Shown: one piece after another, positions 42,683 through 51,979 of the stretch
Numbering within the stretch: position 1 is the stretch's first letter
How the letters are laid out: the number at the start of each line of letters is the position of its first letter
DNA from: Caballeronia sordidicola
Lineage (GTDB): Bacteria > Pseudomonadota > Gammaproteobacteria > Burkholderiales > Burkholderiaceae
DNA: 64,000 nucleotides
Direction: 5' to 3'
Assembly: GCF_000729995.1 (NCBI RefSeq)
Contig: NZ_JNFG01000027.1
Coordinates: 29,701-93,700, forward strand
Translations under genes and position numbers: made by a program
The notes under the pieces: generated by a model
Database searches by the model: none
What the model was told of the DNA's origin: nothing
The model's input: only the letters and a program-made list of their open reading frames with translations

Positions 42683-43576
42683 ATGAACTTCAAGCATCTG
42701 TATTATTTTTGGGCGGCGGCGCATGCGGGCGGCATTGCGCGTGCCGGCACGCAGTTGCACATCACGCCTCAAACGTTGAGTGGCCAGATCAAGCTGCTTG
42801 AAGATGCGCTCAATAAAAAGCTCTTTAAAAAGAGCGGCCGCAACCTTGAACTAACGGATGCGGGCCGGCTTGCACTCGACTACGCCGATGAAATCTTCTC
42901 GCTCGGCGCCGAGCTGGAAAGCGCGGTCAGGCAGGAGAAGGAAGCCGCGCGTGCGCAACTGCGCGTGGGCGTGGCGGATTCGGTTCCGAAGACTGTGGCC
43001 TATCGACTGCTCGAGCCGGCATTGAATCTGTCTGACTCACTGCGGCTGATCTGTCATGAAGGCAAGCTGCATGCGTTGCTTTCGCAGCTCGCTGTGCACA
43101 GGCTGGACCTGATCATTGCCGACGCACCCATCCCGCCCGATGTGAACGTCAAGGCGTTCAACCATTCGCTTGGCCGTTCGACGCTCAGTTGCTTCGCATC
43201 CAAAGCCCTGGCGGCGCGCGCCGCAAAAGCTTTTCCCGCGTCGCTCAGCGACATGCCGGTGCTACTGCCCGGCATTGAGTCAGCAGTCCGAAGAAAACTC
43301 GATCACTGGCTGAAGTCGCGCATGATCTCGCCGCGCGTTGTAGGAGAATTCGACGACAGCGCGCTGACACTCGCGTTCGGCCGTGAGGGAAGGGGTGTGC
43401 TGTTTGCACCGACGGTCCTCGCGGCACAACTCAAGCGAGAGCACGGTTTGATTGCGGTTGGACACATCGACACAATCGTTGAGGAGTTCTTCGCCATCTC
43501 TATTGAACGACGGATCAGCCATCCCGCCATATCGTCGATCATGAGCACGGCGCGCAGCGAGCTGTTCAATGCGTGA
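42683..43576 (+). CDS. nhaR: LysR-family regulator, NhaR-like
   Basis: A 297-residue LysR regulator. The N-terminus MNFKHLYYFWAAAHAGGIARAGTQLHITPQTLSGQIKLLED follows NhaR very closely; GRNLELTDAGRLALDYADEIFSLGAELE continues it. NhaR activates the Na+/H+ antiporter nhaA in response to sodium. No nhaA gene is adjacent, so the target is unknown. Start 42683 has a GGAGG five bases upstream. Confidence 0.85.
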   Translation: MNFKHLYYFWAAAHAGGIARAGTQLHITPQTLSGQIKLLEDALNKKLFKKSGRNLELTDAGRLALDYADEIFSLGAELESAVRQEKEAARAQLRVGVADSVPKTVAYRLLEPALNLSDSLRLICHEGKLHALLSQLAVHRLDLIIADAPIPPDVNVKAFNHSLGRSTLSCFASKALAARAAKAFPASLSDMPVLLPGIESAVRRKLDHWLKSRMISPRVVGEFDDSALTLAFGREGRGVLFAPTVLAAQLKREHGLIAVGHIDTIVEEFFAISIERRISHPAISSIMSTARSELFNA

Positions 43577-43821
43577 TGGCAAGAAAACCAGGGAACGCGA
43601 CGCCGAGGCTGGCTGCGACGTTGGCGCTGCTGGCGCTCTTTGTGCTCAAGCCGATGCGGCAGGCGCACAAGCAGAAGCATGCATCTGCTATTGGGGACAT
43701 GTCGTTTGCTTCGGTCGCGAAGGATGACCATGCGATGCGGCGAAGCCGAAGGGTTCTCCGGCTTCGTTCGTTTCTGATGAGGGAACGGCTGGTGTTCATC
43801 CGGCCGTCTTGCTATCTCTTG
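43577..43821. other. Gene-free spacer after the NhaR-like gene
   Basis: About 245 bp; no feature supported. Confidence 0.35.
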
Positions 43822-44088
43822 CTATTTCCTGCCCACCAGAAAGCAGACGCCGTCGGGACCGTAACGCTCGCTATGCGTTTCGTTTGCCCTCAAATGAAAC
43901 ACGTCGCCTGACTGATAGCGCGTGTCTTTATCGGCGACGCGCAGCGTCAGTTCACCCTCCAGAATCAGGGCCTTGGCTTCAAACGCATGCGCGTGGTCGT
44001 CAAGAGACGCGCCGGCTTCGCGCTCCACTAGCACGGTGGTCTGAAAACCCTCGCGTGCGAGCATTTCGATGAAATCGTCGCGTTCCAT
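43822..44088 (-). CDS. Single-domain cupin protein
   Basis: An 88-residue cupin. The first motif appears as DDHAHAFEAKALILEGEL and the second as DVFHLRANETHSERYGPDGVCFLVG; metal-binding His residues are kept. Small AraC-type or pirin-like cupins of this length are common; function unknown. AGGGGAACGATC precedes the start at 44088. Confidence 0.85.
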   Translation of the reverse strand: MERDDFIEMLAREGFQTTVLVEREAGASLDDHAHAFEAKALILEGELTLRVADKDTRYQSGDVFHLRANETHSERYGPDGVCFLVGRK

Positions 44089-44361
44089 GATCGTTCCCCT
44101 CATAGCTGGCCCCTGGTCACCTACTAATATAAGTTGAAAACGCGATACGCAGGCAAGGATGCTCAGCGCTCGATGAACGACGCCCCTTGTTTGCGGAGAC
44201 GCCATTCCCCAGCTGACCCCGGATGCAAACACGTTTGTGACGCGGGAAATTTGCACGCGCATGGAGCACGTGCGGTCGACCGATGAGGTGGTGATGGGAT
44301 TGCAGCGAGGGTAGTTGAAAACAGCAAGGGGCCATGCACGCGGATCGCCCCCAAATTAAAC
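44089..44361. other. Intergenic spacer
   Basis: About 270 bp without a supportable gene. Confidence 0.35.
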
Positions 44362-45330
44362 TCAACTTTCCAGCCGCGAACCTTGCGCCAACTCCATCGC
44401 TTCAATCTCATGCGTCGAGCCCTTGGCGGGCCGCCCAGCCCAGTAGCCTGCCAGCAATGATCCCGATAAGTTGTGCCACACCGAAAACAGCGCGCCCGGG
44501 AGCGCTGCGATCGGCGTGAAATACAGCTTGCCCAGCGTGGCGGCGAGTCCGGAATTCTGCATGCCGACCTCGATCGCCAGCGTGCGGCACACGGCTTCAT
44601 CGAAACCAAGCAGGCGGCCGCCCCAATATCCGCCAAGCAGGCCGATACCGTTATGCAGGATCACGCCGAGCATCACCAGCAAGCCGACCGACGCAATACT
44701 TTTCTGCGTCCCCGCCACCACGGCAGAGATAATCAGGAGGATCGCGATCATGGAGATGATCGGCAACGCGGGCTCGATTGCGCGCACGGTCTTGTTGAAC
44801 AATTGATTGATGATCAGGCCGGCCACGATAGGCAACGCGACGATCTGGAGAATGCTCATGAGCATGCCGTGGACATCGACGGCAATAGACGCATCCACAT
44901 AAAGGCGCGTCAAGAGCGGTGTGGCGAACACGCCGACCAGCGTGGACAGGGCACTGATGGTGACGGACAGCGCCACGTCACCGCGCGCGAGATAGATCAT
45001 CACGTTCGACGCCGTGCCGCTGGCAACGCTGCCGACCAGCACCATGCCCGCGGTCAGGTCGGGCGGCATGCGCAGCAATTTTGCTATTGCCCAGGCCGCG
45101 AGCGGCATCACCAGGTAATGCAGGCCGATCCCCGCTATAACTGGCGCCGGCCGCGTGAAAACACGCCGGAAGTCGGCGAATGAAAGCGTCACGCCCATCG
45201 CGAACATGATGATGGTGAGTAGCAGGGTGACGTGCGGCGCGATGCCGGTGAACGTTGCCGGCGAGAAGTACGCGACGACAGAAATGAGAACGGCCCAAAG
45301 AGGGAACAAGCGGGTGACGCGCGAAAGCAT
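44362..45330 (-). CDS. Bile acid:sodium symporter (BASS) family transporter
   Basis: A 322-residue protein with about nine to ten membrane helices. GMVLVGSVASGTASNVMIYLARGDVALSVTISALSTL and AIEVGMQNSGLAATLGKLYFTP are the crossover-helix signatures of the BASS/YocS-PanS branch. Members transport organic acids such as pantoate or pyruvate derivatives with Na+. The start at 45330 (AGGATC upstream) begins the first membrane helix. Confidence 0.92.
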   Translation of the reverse strand: MLSRVTRLFPLWAVLISVVAYFSPATFTGIAPHVTLLLTIIMFAMGVTLSFADFRRVFTRPAPVIAGIGLHYLVMPLAAWAIAKLLRMPPDLTAGMVLVGSVASGTASNVMIYLARGDVALSVTISALSTLVGVFATPLLTRLYVDASIAVDVHGMLMSILQIVALPIVAGLIINQLFNKTVRAIEPALPIISMIAILLIISAVVAGTQKSIASVGLLVMLGVILHNGIGLLGGYWGGRLLGFDEAVCRTLAIEVGMQNSGLAATLGKLYFTPIAALPGALFSVWHNLSGSLLAGYWAGRPAKGSTHEIEAMELAQGSRLES

Positions 45331-45597
45331 GGAGAGACGATCCTGGCTGATTGATAAGGGCGTCGCCCGGAGCGCCGGGATGCACAGGTGCACGCGGCGC
45401 TGGGCAAATAGCGATAAAGCGAGGCGAACAGAAGGGTGTTCCAGACTCGGCTGACCATGCCATCGATAAATGCGGCCAGTGACGCAAGCCGTCGCGGGTT
45501 CTTGTGGGACCGGCAGGCGGCGAATGTGCATCGACGCGAATTGTACCGTTTCGTCGGACGAGATCTGCCGTAGCGGATGGCGGGCTTACCTCAGCCC
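45331..45597. other. Intergenic spacer
   Basis: About 270 bp; only short frames. Confidence 0.35.
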
Positions 45598-46026
45598 TTA
45601 CCTCAGGCGCGCTACCGTTCCCGCGTCCGGTTCGCCGCCGAAATAGGTATTCAGCGCCAGTTCGAACGGCGCCTTGTCGCTGGCGGCGTGGGCGAAGAGA
45701 GTAATCGATGAATGAAATTTCAGGTCGTCGGGGTACCCGAAAATTTGCTCCACCGAACGCCCGTCGAGCGCGTTCACGATTTGTGTGAGGATCAACAGGC
45801 GCTCGCCGAGTACGGGATGAGCGAGGTAGGCCCGTGCCTCGTCCACCGATGAAATCGCGTACCGGCGCGCCATTTCGCTGTGACCCAACCCCTGGATTTG
45901 CGGAAACACGAACCACATCCAATGCGTGCGTTTCTTGCCGGCCTCGAGCTCGGCTGTCACGGTCTGAAAAACAGGATCCTGCGCATCGATAAAACGCTGC
46001 AAGTCAAAAGGATCGGGATCGGTCAT
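45598..46026 (-). CDS. DUF1810 family protein
   Basis: A 142-residue protein of DUF1810: DPFDLQRFIDAQDPVFQTVTAELEAGKKRTHWMWFVFPQIQGLGHSEMARRYAI is the family signature. The C-terminal half has LTLFAHA-type text and ends NTYFGGEPDAGT. The family is related to ADP-ribose-binding folds; function not established. GGAGG precedes the start. Confidence 0.93.
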   Translation of the reverse strand: MTDPDPFDLQRFIDAQDPVFQTVTAELEAGKKRTHWMWFVFPQIQGLGHSEMARRYAISSVDEARAYLAHPVLGERLLILTQIVNALDGRSVEQIFGYPDDLKFHSSITLFAHAASDKAPFELALNTYFGGEPDAGTVARLR

Positions 46027-46189
46027 GCGAGCCTCCGGGGTCTTCCTGACGAGGTCTTCCTAAAATACCACCGCGGAGTGAACCGCAAACCCCGTTCCCG
46101 GCGCTTTTCGTGGCCATGGGGCCACGTGGCCCCAAATCCAATCCCGGCCATTTGCGAACGATATTCCGCTTTCTGATATCTTCACGGCC

Positions 46190-47116
46190 ATGCAAAACAT
46201 CATCGAAATTTCGAATCTGTCGAAGAGCTACGCGTCCGGCTTCAAGGCTCTGAAAAACGTCACGCTGAGCATTCGCCGTGGCGAAATCTTCGCCCTGCTC
46301 GGGCCGAACGGCGCCGGTAAAACGACCCTGATCAGCATTGTGTGCGGCATCGTAAATGCGACCGAAGGCACGGTCAAGGTCAACGGTCACGGCATTATCT
46401 CCGACTACCGCGCCTCCCGAGCGATGATCGGCCTCGTGCCGCAGGAGCTGACCACCGATGCCTTCGAGTCCGTCTGGGCGACCGTTTCATTCAGCCGCGG
46501 CCTGTTCGGCAAGCCGCCGAATCCGGCGCACATAGAGAAAGTGCTGAAGTCGCTGTCGCTCTGGGACAAGAAGGACAACAAGCTGGTCACGCTGTCCGGC
46601 GGCATGAAACGCCGCGTGCTGATTGCCAAGGCGCTCTCGCATGAACCGGAAATCCTGTTTTTGGACGAGCCGACTGCGGGCGTTGACGTCGAACTGCGCC
46701 GCGATATGTGGAATCTCGTGCGCGGCCTGAAAGAGAGCGGCGTGACGATCATCCTGACGACGCACTACATTGATGAAGCCGAGGAAATGGCCGACCGGAT
46801 TGGCGTGATCAACGGCGGCGAGATCATTTTGGTCGAGGAAAAAGCCGAACTGATGCGCAAACTCGGCCAGAAGAAACTCGCGCTGCAACTGGAGGATGAG
46901 ATCGACAGGATTCCCGCCGGCCTGAGTGCTTACCGGCTTGACCTGTCGGCCGACGGCTGCGAACTGACCTACACCTACGATGCGCAGGATGAACCGGGCC
47001 GCATCATTACGCTGCTGAAAGACCTCGCCGATAACGGCGTCAAATTCAAGGACCTGCACACGACGCAAAGCTCGCTGGAGGATATCTTCGTGAGCCTGGT
47101 CGGAGAGAAAAAATGA
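46190..47116 (+). CDS. ABC transporter ATP-binding subunit (YadG/DrrA-like)
   Basis: A 308-residue ABC ATPase. Walker A GPNGAGKTT near 43-51, Q-loop VPQELTTDAF, signature LSGGMKRRVLIAKALS and Walker B ILFLDEPTAGVD are all present. The C-terminal ~80 residues are the extra domain of the ABC-2 drug/polysaccharide type. It overlaps the permease gene by ATGA. The pair resembles YadGH of E. coli; substrate unknown. Confidence 0.93.
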   Translation: MQNIIEISNLSKSYASGFKALKNVTLSIRRGEIFALLGPNGAGKTTLISIVCGIVNATEGTVKVNGHGIISDYRASRAMIGLVPQELTTDAFESVWATVSFSRGLFGKPPNPAHIEKVLKSLSLWDKKDNKLVTLSGGMKRRVLIAKALSHEPEILFLDEPTAGVDVELRRDMWNLVRGLKESGVTIILTTHYIDEAEEMADRIGVINGGEIILVEEKAELMRKLGQKKLALQLEDEIDRIPAGLSAYRLDLSADGCELTYTYDAQDEPGRIITLLKDLADNGVKFKDLHTTQSSLEDIFVSLVGEKK

Positions 47117-47874
47117 ATATTCATGCAGTCCGCGCAATCTATGTATTCGAAATGGCGCGCACCTGGCGCACCATCATGGGCAGCATCATCTCGCCGGTGA
47201 TTTCCACCTCGCTGTATTTCGTCGTGTTCGGCGCCGCGATCGGCTCGCGTATTCCCGAAGTGAACGGCGTGAGTTATGGTGCGTTCATCGTGCCGGGGCT
47301 CGTGATGTTGTCGCTGCTCACGCAAAGCGTGTCCAACGCGTCGTTCGGCATCTACTTTCCGAGGTTCACCGGGACCATCTACGAACTGCTGTCGGCGCCG
47401 ATCTCGTATCTGGAGATCGTGCTGAGCTACGTTGGCGCGGCCGCCACCAAGTCGATCATCCTCGGCCTCATCATTCTTGCGACCGCGCGATTGTTCGTGC
47501 CGCTGCACGTCGATCACCCGTTCTGGATGATCGTGTTCCTGCTGCTGACGGCGGTGACGTTCAGCCTGCTGGGATTCATCATTGGCATCTGGGCGGACGG
47601 GTTCGAGAAATTGCAGGTCATTCCGCTTTTGATCATCACGCCGCTGACCTTCCTCGGCGGGAGCTTTTATTCCATCGATATCCTGCCGCCGTTCTGGAAA
47701 GCCGTCGCGTTGTTCAATCCGGTGGTGTACCTGATCAGCGGCTTTCGCTGGAGTTTCTACGGCACCGCAGATGTCAGCGTCGAGATCAGCCTCATCATGA
47801 CGCTGGTGTTCCTCGCGGTGTTTATCGGCGTGGTCGCGTGGATCTTCAAGACAGGCTACAGGCTGAAAGCATAA
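47113..47874 (+). CDS. ABC-2 type permease subunit (YadH-like)
   Basis: A 253-residue permease with six predicted membrane helices. FYSIDILPPFWKAVALFNPVVYLISGFRWSFYG is the ABC-2 family signature near the C-terminus. It is coupled with the ATPase by a 4-base overlap. The next gene (DUF985) starts 12 bp later and may be in the same operon. Confidence 0.93.
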   Translation: MNIHAVRAIYVFEMARTWRTIMGSIISPVISTSLYFVVFGAAIGSRIPEVNGVSYGAFIVPGLVMLSLLTQSVSNASFGIYFPRFTGTIYELLSAPISYLEIVLSYVGAAATKSIILGLIILATARLFVPLHVDHPFWMIVFLLLTAVTFSLLGFIIGIWADGFEKLQVIPLLIITPLTFLGGSFYSIDILPPFWKAVALFNPVVYLISGFRWSFYGTADVSVEISLIMTLVFLAVFIGVVAWIFKTGYRLKA

Positions 47875-47886
47875 GGAGCGTAGCTG

Positions 47887-48393
47887 ATGCGTGATGTGCT
47901 GATCGAACGGTTCGGGCTCCAGCCGCACCCTGAAGGCGGCTATTTCCGCGAGACGTTTCGCGGTGAGGACAGGGTTGAACGCGAAGTTTCGCCCGGCGAA
48001 ACGCGCTCGGCATCGACGGCGATTTACTACATGCTTTGCGATGGCGCACATTCGGCATGGCATCGAATCCGCTCGGACGAGGTCTGGCACTTTTATGCAG
48101 GAGAGCCAATTGATGTTCATGTCATCGATACCGCCGGGCAGTTGCTCTCGCAACGCCTGGGTAATGCGCTGACGCATCAGGACGCCGTGTTCCAGGCGAT
48201 TGTTCCGGCTGGGCAGTGGTTCGCCGCAGAATTATGTGACCCGGCGACGTTCGCGCTGGTGGGCTGCACGGTGGCGCCGGGTTTCGAGTTCAGCGAGTTC
48301 GAACTTGCCGATGTGGCCGCGTTGACAAAAGCGTATCCGCAGCACGGGGCCGTGATCGGGAGGTTGGGTCCGGCGGTGGGTGCGAAGCGCTAA
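47887..48393 (+). CDS. DUF985 cupin protein
   Basis: A 168-residue cupin of DUF985: FGLQPHPEGGYFRETFR at the N-terminus, AIYYMLCDGAHSAWHRIRSDEVWHFYAGEPIDVHVID and TLVGCTVAPGFEFSEFELAD-like text. The compact barrel may bind a small ligand; function unknown. GGAGCG precedes the ATG. Confidence 0.92.
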   Translation: MRDVLIERFGLQPHPEGGYFRETFRGEDRVEREVSPGETRSASTAIYYMLCDGAHSAWHRIRSDEVWHFYAGEPIDVHVIDTAGQLLSQRLGNALTHQDAVFQAIVPAGQWFAAELCDPATFALVGCTVAPGFEFSEFELADVAALTKAYPQHGAVIGRLGPAVGAKR

Positions 48394-48463
48394 GCGCGTG
48401 CCGGAGCGTGGCACGCAACGCGCACGATGTGCACTACTTGAAAGCAGTACAAAAAAGCAGAAC

Positions 48464-48503
48464 AAAAAAAAGCGGCGCGCTCATTTCTGAGGCGCCGCTT
48501 TTT
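48464..48503 (+). terminator. Intrinsic terminator after the ABC/DUF985 operon
   Basis: AAAAGCGGCGC (48468-48478) pairs with GCGCCGCTTTT (48492-48502) with inner CTCA/TGAG pairing. The flanking A-run and T-run make it usable from both sides, so it may also serve the minus-strand gene at 48515. Confidence 0.88.
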
Positions 48504-48514
48504 CATGCTTCTAT

Positions 48515-48718
48515 TTATAGGTTGGCCCTGACTGCGTCGCGGACGGCGTCCATCATGCCGCCATAGTTCAGCGGTATGTCGAGTGAATCGCCATAGACGT
48601 CCTGATCCGCTTGTGCACGCACTTCTTGCGATTCGCGGCGTGCCGGCGATTCGTAAGCTGTGTCACCTGAACGAATAGTGTCTCTGGCTTCGACGCGCTG
48701 CGCTTGATAACTCTTCAC
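48515..48718 (-). CDS. Small hypothetical protein
   Basis: A 67-residue hydrophilic protein starting at GTG 48718, with AGGAG at six bases. The chain is Arg/Asp/Glu-rich (EARDTIRSGDTAYESPARRESQE) with a final amphipathic helix (GGMMDAVRDAVRANL). I recognise no family. The good start signal and terminator support a real gene. Confidence 0.6.
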   Translation of the reverse strand: MKSYQAQRVEARDTIRSGDTAYESPARRESQEVRAQADQDVYGDSLDIPLNYGGMMDAVRDAVRANL

Positions 48719-49214
48719 GATTAACTCCTTGCAGTGATGGAGCGACGGGAGACTTCAATGCTACGGAACTGCCATGACAGATTTACTACGCTTGATGCTT
48801 TTCGGTGCACGACGGGAATGGCGGGCGGCCACCCGCCCCTAGCCGTGTTGCGCACCGTGCAATGAAAGCGCGGCTCTCCAGTTTAATGTCGTCGCGAGGG
48901 GGGATTCGTACTTCTGGCTTATGAAACGATGTTGGCATTATCAGCAATGCAACACGGCTTTGGGCTTGAAACTTGCAATTGACGCAAGCGTTTGCGAGGG
49001 CAGGTTGGAGCGTGCTGGAGAGTCAGGCAGATGTGTCACGCGGTCAGTGTGGATCAGCATGGAACCGCGCTGACCCGCGTGCCCATTAGCATCGACGGAA
49101 ACATAAAGCTGTTTCTCAGAATCGGCGTGTCGGACGCAGCTGTTCCACATGGCGGAAAGCACGACCGCATGATGCAGTCGTGCTTTCAGGCCATTAACGG
49201 CTAGCCCGATCCAT
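48719..49214. other. About 500 bp without a supported gene
   Basis: Short frames on both strands (for example near 48941 and 48992) lack domains and start signals. It holds the promoter of the 48515 gene. Confidence 0.4.
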
Positions 49215-49697
49215 TCAGGCGTGCTGATCCTGCAAATCGGCGTCGCTGGTCTCGTCTTGTGGCATGGAAGCCGCAAGAATCATCGCCGATGCGTTCTGTG
49301 GTTTCGGGTCGCGCTGTGACGGCCGGTACACGGAATCGCCTCGATGAATGGCTGCGCCGGTGAGTGCGCAGGCGCCGTCCGACGTGGCCGTGGTCACGCG
49401 CCACCCCTGGTAACCATAGTGGCAGGTTGCCGCATCCGACCAATACACGATCGCCGTCGCGCTGCTTGGCCGCTCGATCACACGCACCACAGCCTCAGGG
49501 AACGGCCGCGGTGATTGCGGCGATGCCGATGGCGATGCGACGTGCGGATGATCGCGCTCCCACGCTCGCGTGAGCCGCTCTAAAAACGGGTGCACGGCCT
49601 TTCGCTGCGGGGCAGGTACTGCCGCGCGGTTGAGGGTCGCTGTCAATGAGCGGACCGTTTGCAGCCACGGGTCCGCGCTTCTCGCTAACGCTGTCAT
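49215..49697 (-). CDS. DUF3331 domain protein
   Basis: A 160-residue protein. YWSDAATCHYGYQGWRV and GACALTGAAIHRGDSVYRPSQRDPKPQNASAMIL are the signature of DUF3331, a Burkholderiales family with paired cysteines and unknown role. ATG 49697 is preceded by CAGGAACGAACC. A longer frame to 49736 lacks a better start. Confidence 0.85.
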   Translation of the reverse strand: MTALARSADPWLQTVRSLTATLNRAAVPAPQRKAVHPFLERLTRAWERDHPHVASPSASPQSPRPFPEAVVRVIERPSSATAIVYWSDAATCHYGYQGWRVTTATSDGACALTGAAIHRGDSVYRPSQRDPKPQNASAMILAASMPQDETSDADLQDQHA

Positions 49698-50043
49698 GGT
49701 TCGTTCCTGGCATGGTTCATGGTCGAACTTACGCAATCAGCCTGCCCGGATAAATACCATTAAGGTGAATACACTGTCTTGTTAGCGCGAATAATCACAA
49801 CAACGCGTTATGCAATAAGGCTTTGCCCGATATTGCGTTGCGGCGCAAACGCCGTGTGCGCTTCATTAAACGTTTTAATGGATTCGATAGTAGCGCCGCT
49901 TGACTGGCACCTCGCGTGCCAAAGGAACTTCGTTGCGGCGATTTGTATGCCTTACGTAAGATGTCAAATTCCGCGACATACCGTGGAACGCGACTTGCGT
50001 GGGCCATACTAGCTAGATACTTACAACGTTGAACGAGGTGTTC
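49698..50043. other. Intergenic region
   Basis: About 345 bp between divergent genes; no operator or gene recognised. Confidence 0.35.
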
Positions 50044-50532
50044 GTGAAGAAAAGCCATATTGCTGCTGCAGTACTGTTTACAAGTCTTGGTCTCACAGCC
50101 ACGGCGTTTGCCCAAAATGGCCCCGGCGGCCCGGGCAATCAAGGTGGACAGCAAGAGCGGCCGGGCGGCCCCGCCATGCAAGGCCATAACGGCGGTGGTT
50201 ATCAGAATCAAAATCAAAATCACGGCCCGCAAGGCGGCCCTGGTGCGCAGAATCACAACAACGGCCGTTCATCCGAGCCAATGCACGCGGAAAACGGTCC
50301 GGGACGCGGCGGCCCCGGCGGCGCGCGCGGCGATGGACCACATGACTGGCATCGTGGCGACCGCTTGCCAAACGACTATCGCGATCGCCAGTACGTGGTC
50401 GACGATTATCACGGCTATGGATTGCAACAACCTCCGCGCGGTTACCACTGGGTGGGCGTGAACGGCGATTACGTGCTTGCCGCGATCGCGACCGGGGTGA
50501 TTGCGCAGATCGTGCTGAGCAACGGGCACTAA
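50044..50532 (+). CDS. RcnB-family periplasmic protein
   Basis: A 162-residue protein starting at GTG 50044, with GAGG seven bases upstream. A signal peptide (MKKSHIAAAVLFTSLGLTATAFA-Q) leads a Gly/Pro/Gln/Asn-rich low-complexity region, then the C-terminal RcnB domain (DYRDRQYVVDDYHGYGLQQPPRGYHWVGVNGDYVLAAIATGVIAQIVL). RcnB of E. coli affects nickel/cobalt export. No rcnA is adjacent. TTG 50029 is an alternative start. Confidence 0.88.
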   Translation: MKKSHIAAAVLFTSLGLTATAFAQNGPGGPGNQGGQQERPGGPAMQGHNGGGYQNQNQNHGPQGGPGAQNHNNGRSSEPMHAENGPGRGGPGGARGDGPHDWHRGDRLPNDYRDRQYVVDDYHGYGLQQPPRGYHWVGVNGDYVLAAIATGVIAQIVLSNGH

Positions 50533-50585
50533 ACTTTTAGTCGCGCAACGCTACCGTAGCGAACATAGCCGCGAATTGAGTCGAC

Positions 50586-50623
50586 AAGGCCGGGCCGAAC
50601 GCAAGTTCGGCCCGGCCTTGTTT
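50586..50623 (+). terminator. Strong intrinsic terminator after the RcnB gene
   Basis: AAGGCCGGGCCGAAC (50586-50600) and GTTCGGCCCGGCCTT (50605-50619) pair perfectly around GCAA; TGTTTT follows. It may also close the convergent TetR gene at 50651. Confidence 0.93.
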
Positions 50624-50650
50624 TATGTACGCCGTGAACTGAAACCGCGC

Positions 50651-51247
50651 CTACCCTTTGGCGGTATCTGTGATCGCTTTCACTACGCGCGCCAGCGACT
50701 TCAAGGCCATGTCAGGCGATTCTTCAAATTGCGCGCCCACTATGGCTCCGTCGACCGCCATGGCCATGGCTCGCGCGTCGGCCTTCGCGGTCCTCGACGC
50801 CGCCGGCAGCAGCGTCCTGATGACCGCAGCCATATCCAGCTTGTGTCGTCGTGAGATATCGACTGCTTCGGGCAGGGTCCCGCCCACTTCCACCACCGCG
50901 TTGATGAACGCACAGCCGCGATACTCATCGCTCTCGAACCATTCTGCCAGCGCCGGCACCAGCGCGTTCGCGTCTGCGCCATGCCGTTTCACGGCGTCTT
51001 CGAACCACGTCATCCAGTTGCGGTGCCTATACTCCAGAAACGCAACGATCAGATCGTTTTTCGCCGGATAGTAGCGATAGAACGTTTTCTTCGCGACGCC
51101 CGATTCCGCGATCACGCGATCGATTCCGGTCGCGCGAATGCCGTCCCGATAGAACAGCGCGTGGGCCGTCACGAGAATGCGTTCGGCCGGCGGGAGGTCT
51201 GTCGAAAGCGCTGTCGAAAGCGCTGTATCCGATGAATGATTGTCCAT
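50651..51247 (-). CDS. TetR-family transcriptional regulator
   Basis: A 198-residue TetR-type regulator with HTH at about 22-68 (ERILVTAHALFYRDGIRATGIDRVIAESGVAKKTFYRYYPAKNDLIVAF). The ligand domain includes CAFINAVVEVGG, typical of a LmrA/YxaF-like branch. It is divergent from the NTF2-like gene at 51392, with two palindromic operators in between that it probably binds. Confidence 0.92.
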   Translation of the reverse strand: MDNHSSDTALSTALSTDLPPAERILVTAHALFYRDGIRATGIDRVIAESGVAKKTFYRYYPAKNDLIVAFLEYRHRNWMTWFEDAVKRHGADANALVPALAEWFESDEYRGCAFINAVVEVGGTLPEAVDISRRHKLDMAAVIRTLLPAASRTAKADARAMAMAVDGAIVGAQFEESPDMALKSLARVVKAITDTAKG

Positions 51248-51258
51248 ATCCAGTGATT

Positions 51259-51312
51259 GTAGACAGGTCTGTCTCCCTGCGCTAGAGTATGCCAGTAGAC
51301 AGATCTGTCTAC
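51259..51312. promoter_or_regulatory. Two TetR-type operators GTAGACAGATCTGTCTAC
   Basis: A perfect 18-bp palindrome GTAGACAGATCTGTCTAC at 51295-51312 and a near copy GTAGACAGGTCTGTCTCC at 51259-51276 lie between the divergent TetR and NTF2-like genes. Their start-to-start spacing is 36 bp. TAGACAGRTCTGTCTA-type palindromes are typical for TetR regulators of this branch. Autoregulation and control of 51392 are inferred. Confidence 0.8.
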
Positions 51313-51391
51313 TGCCGGATGAGCCTCCCGGTTGACGGCATATCGTCGGCTAAGTCGGCTAATCAACCCTCCACGATCAAAAGGAAGCGCC

Positions 51392-51859
51392 ATGGAAAGC
51401 AAACCTCCATTCCCGCCATTCGATGCCGATACCGCCCGGCAAAAGGTCCGTCTCGCGGAAGACGGCTGGAATTCACGCGACCCGAAGCGGGTTGCCTTGG
51501 CCTATAGCGAAGACACACGCTGGCGCAACCGCGCAGAGTTTGTGTCGGGACGTGCTGACGTGGAGGCGTTCCTGGCGCGTAAATGGGCGCGTGAACTGGA
51601 CTACAGGCTGATCAAGGAGTTGTGGGCGTTCACCGGATCGAGGATTGCGGTGCGCTTCGCTTACGAATGGCACGATGATTCAAAAAACTGGTTTCGCAGC
51701 TACGGCAATGAGAACTGGGAGTTCAACGAAGCCGGCTTGATGACGCATCGGCACGCGAGCATCAACGATTTGCCGATCAAGGAATCCGAGCGGAAGTATC
51801 ACTGGCCGTTGGGGCGCCGTCCCGACGACCATCCCGGCTTGAGCGACCTGGGTTTTTGA
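51392..51859 (+). CDS. DUF1348 / NTF2-like (SnoaL-fold) protein
   Basis: A 155-residue single-domain protein. VRLAEDGWNSRDPKRVALAYSEDTRWRNRAEFVSGRADVEAFLARKWARELDYRL and YGNENWEFNEAGLMTHRHASINDLPI are the signature of DUF1348. The fold is the NTF2/SnoaL cone; catalytic role unknown. Divergent from the TetR gene and probably under its control. Confidence 0.93.
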   Translation: MESKPPFPPFDADTARQKVRLAEDGWNSRDPKRVALAYSEDTRWRNRAEFVSGRADVEAFLARKWARELDYRLIKELWAFTGSRIAVRFAYEWHDDSKNWFRSYGNENWEFNEAGLMTHRHASINDLPIKESERKYHWPLGRRPDDHPGLSDLGF

Positions 51860-51979
51860 TTGAAGCGTGGCCGTCACAACGTGGTTGGCACAAGGTGGCC
51901 GGCACAACGTGGTTGCCAATCCCCTGCTCCGGTCTTCAGCCTTTGAGAAGGCCGGTTGCATCGAGTGATTGCCGGCCTG

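Noticed and set aside
43573..43911. 112-codon open frame after the NhaR-like gene
   Set aside because: It overlaps the end of nhaR-like and the cupin gene on the other strand and shows no domain.
46975..48177. 400-residue minus-strand open frame
   Set aside because: Antisense of the ABC permease and DUF985 genes, with shadow-like composition (long His/Arg/Asp runs).
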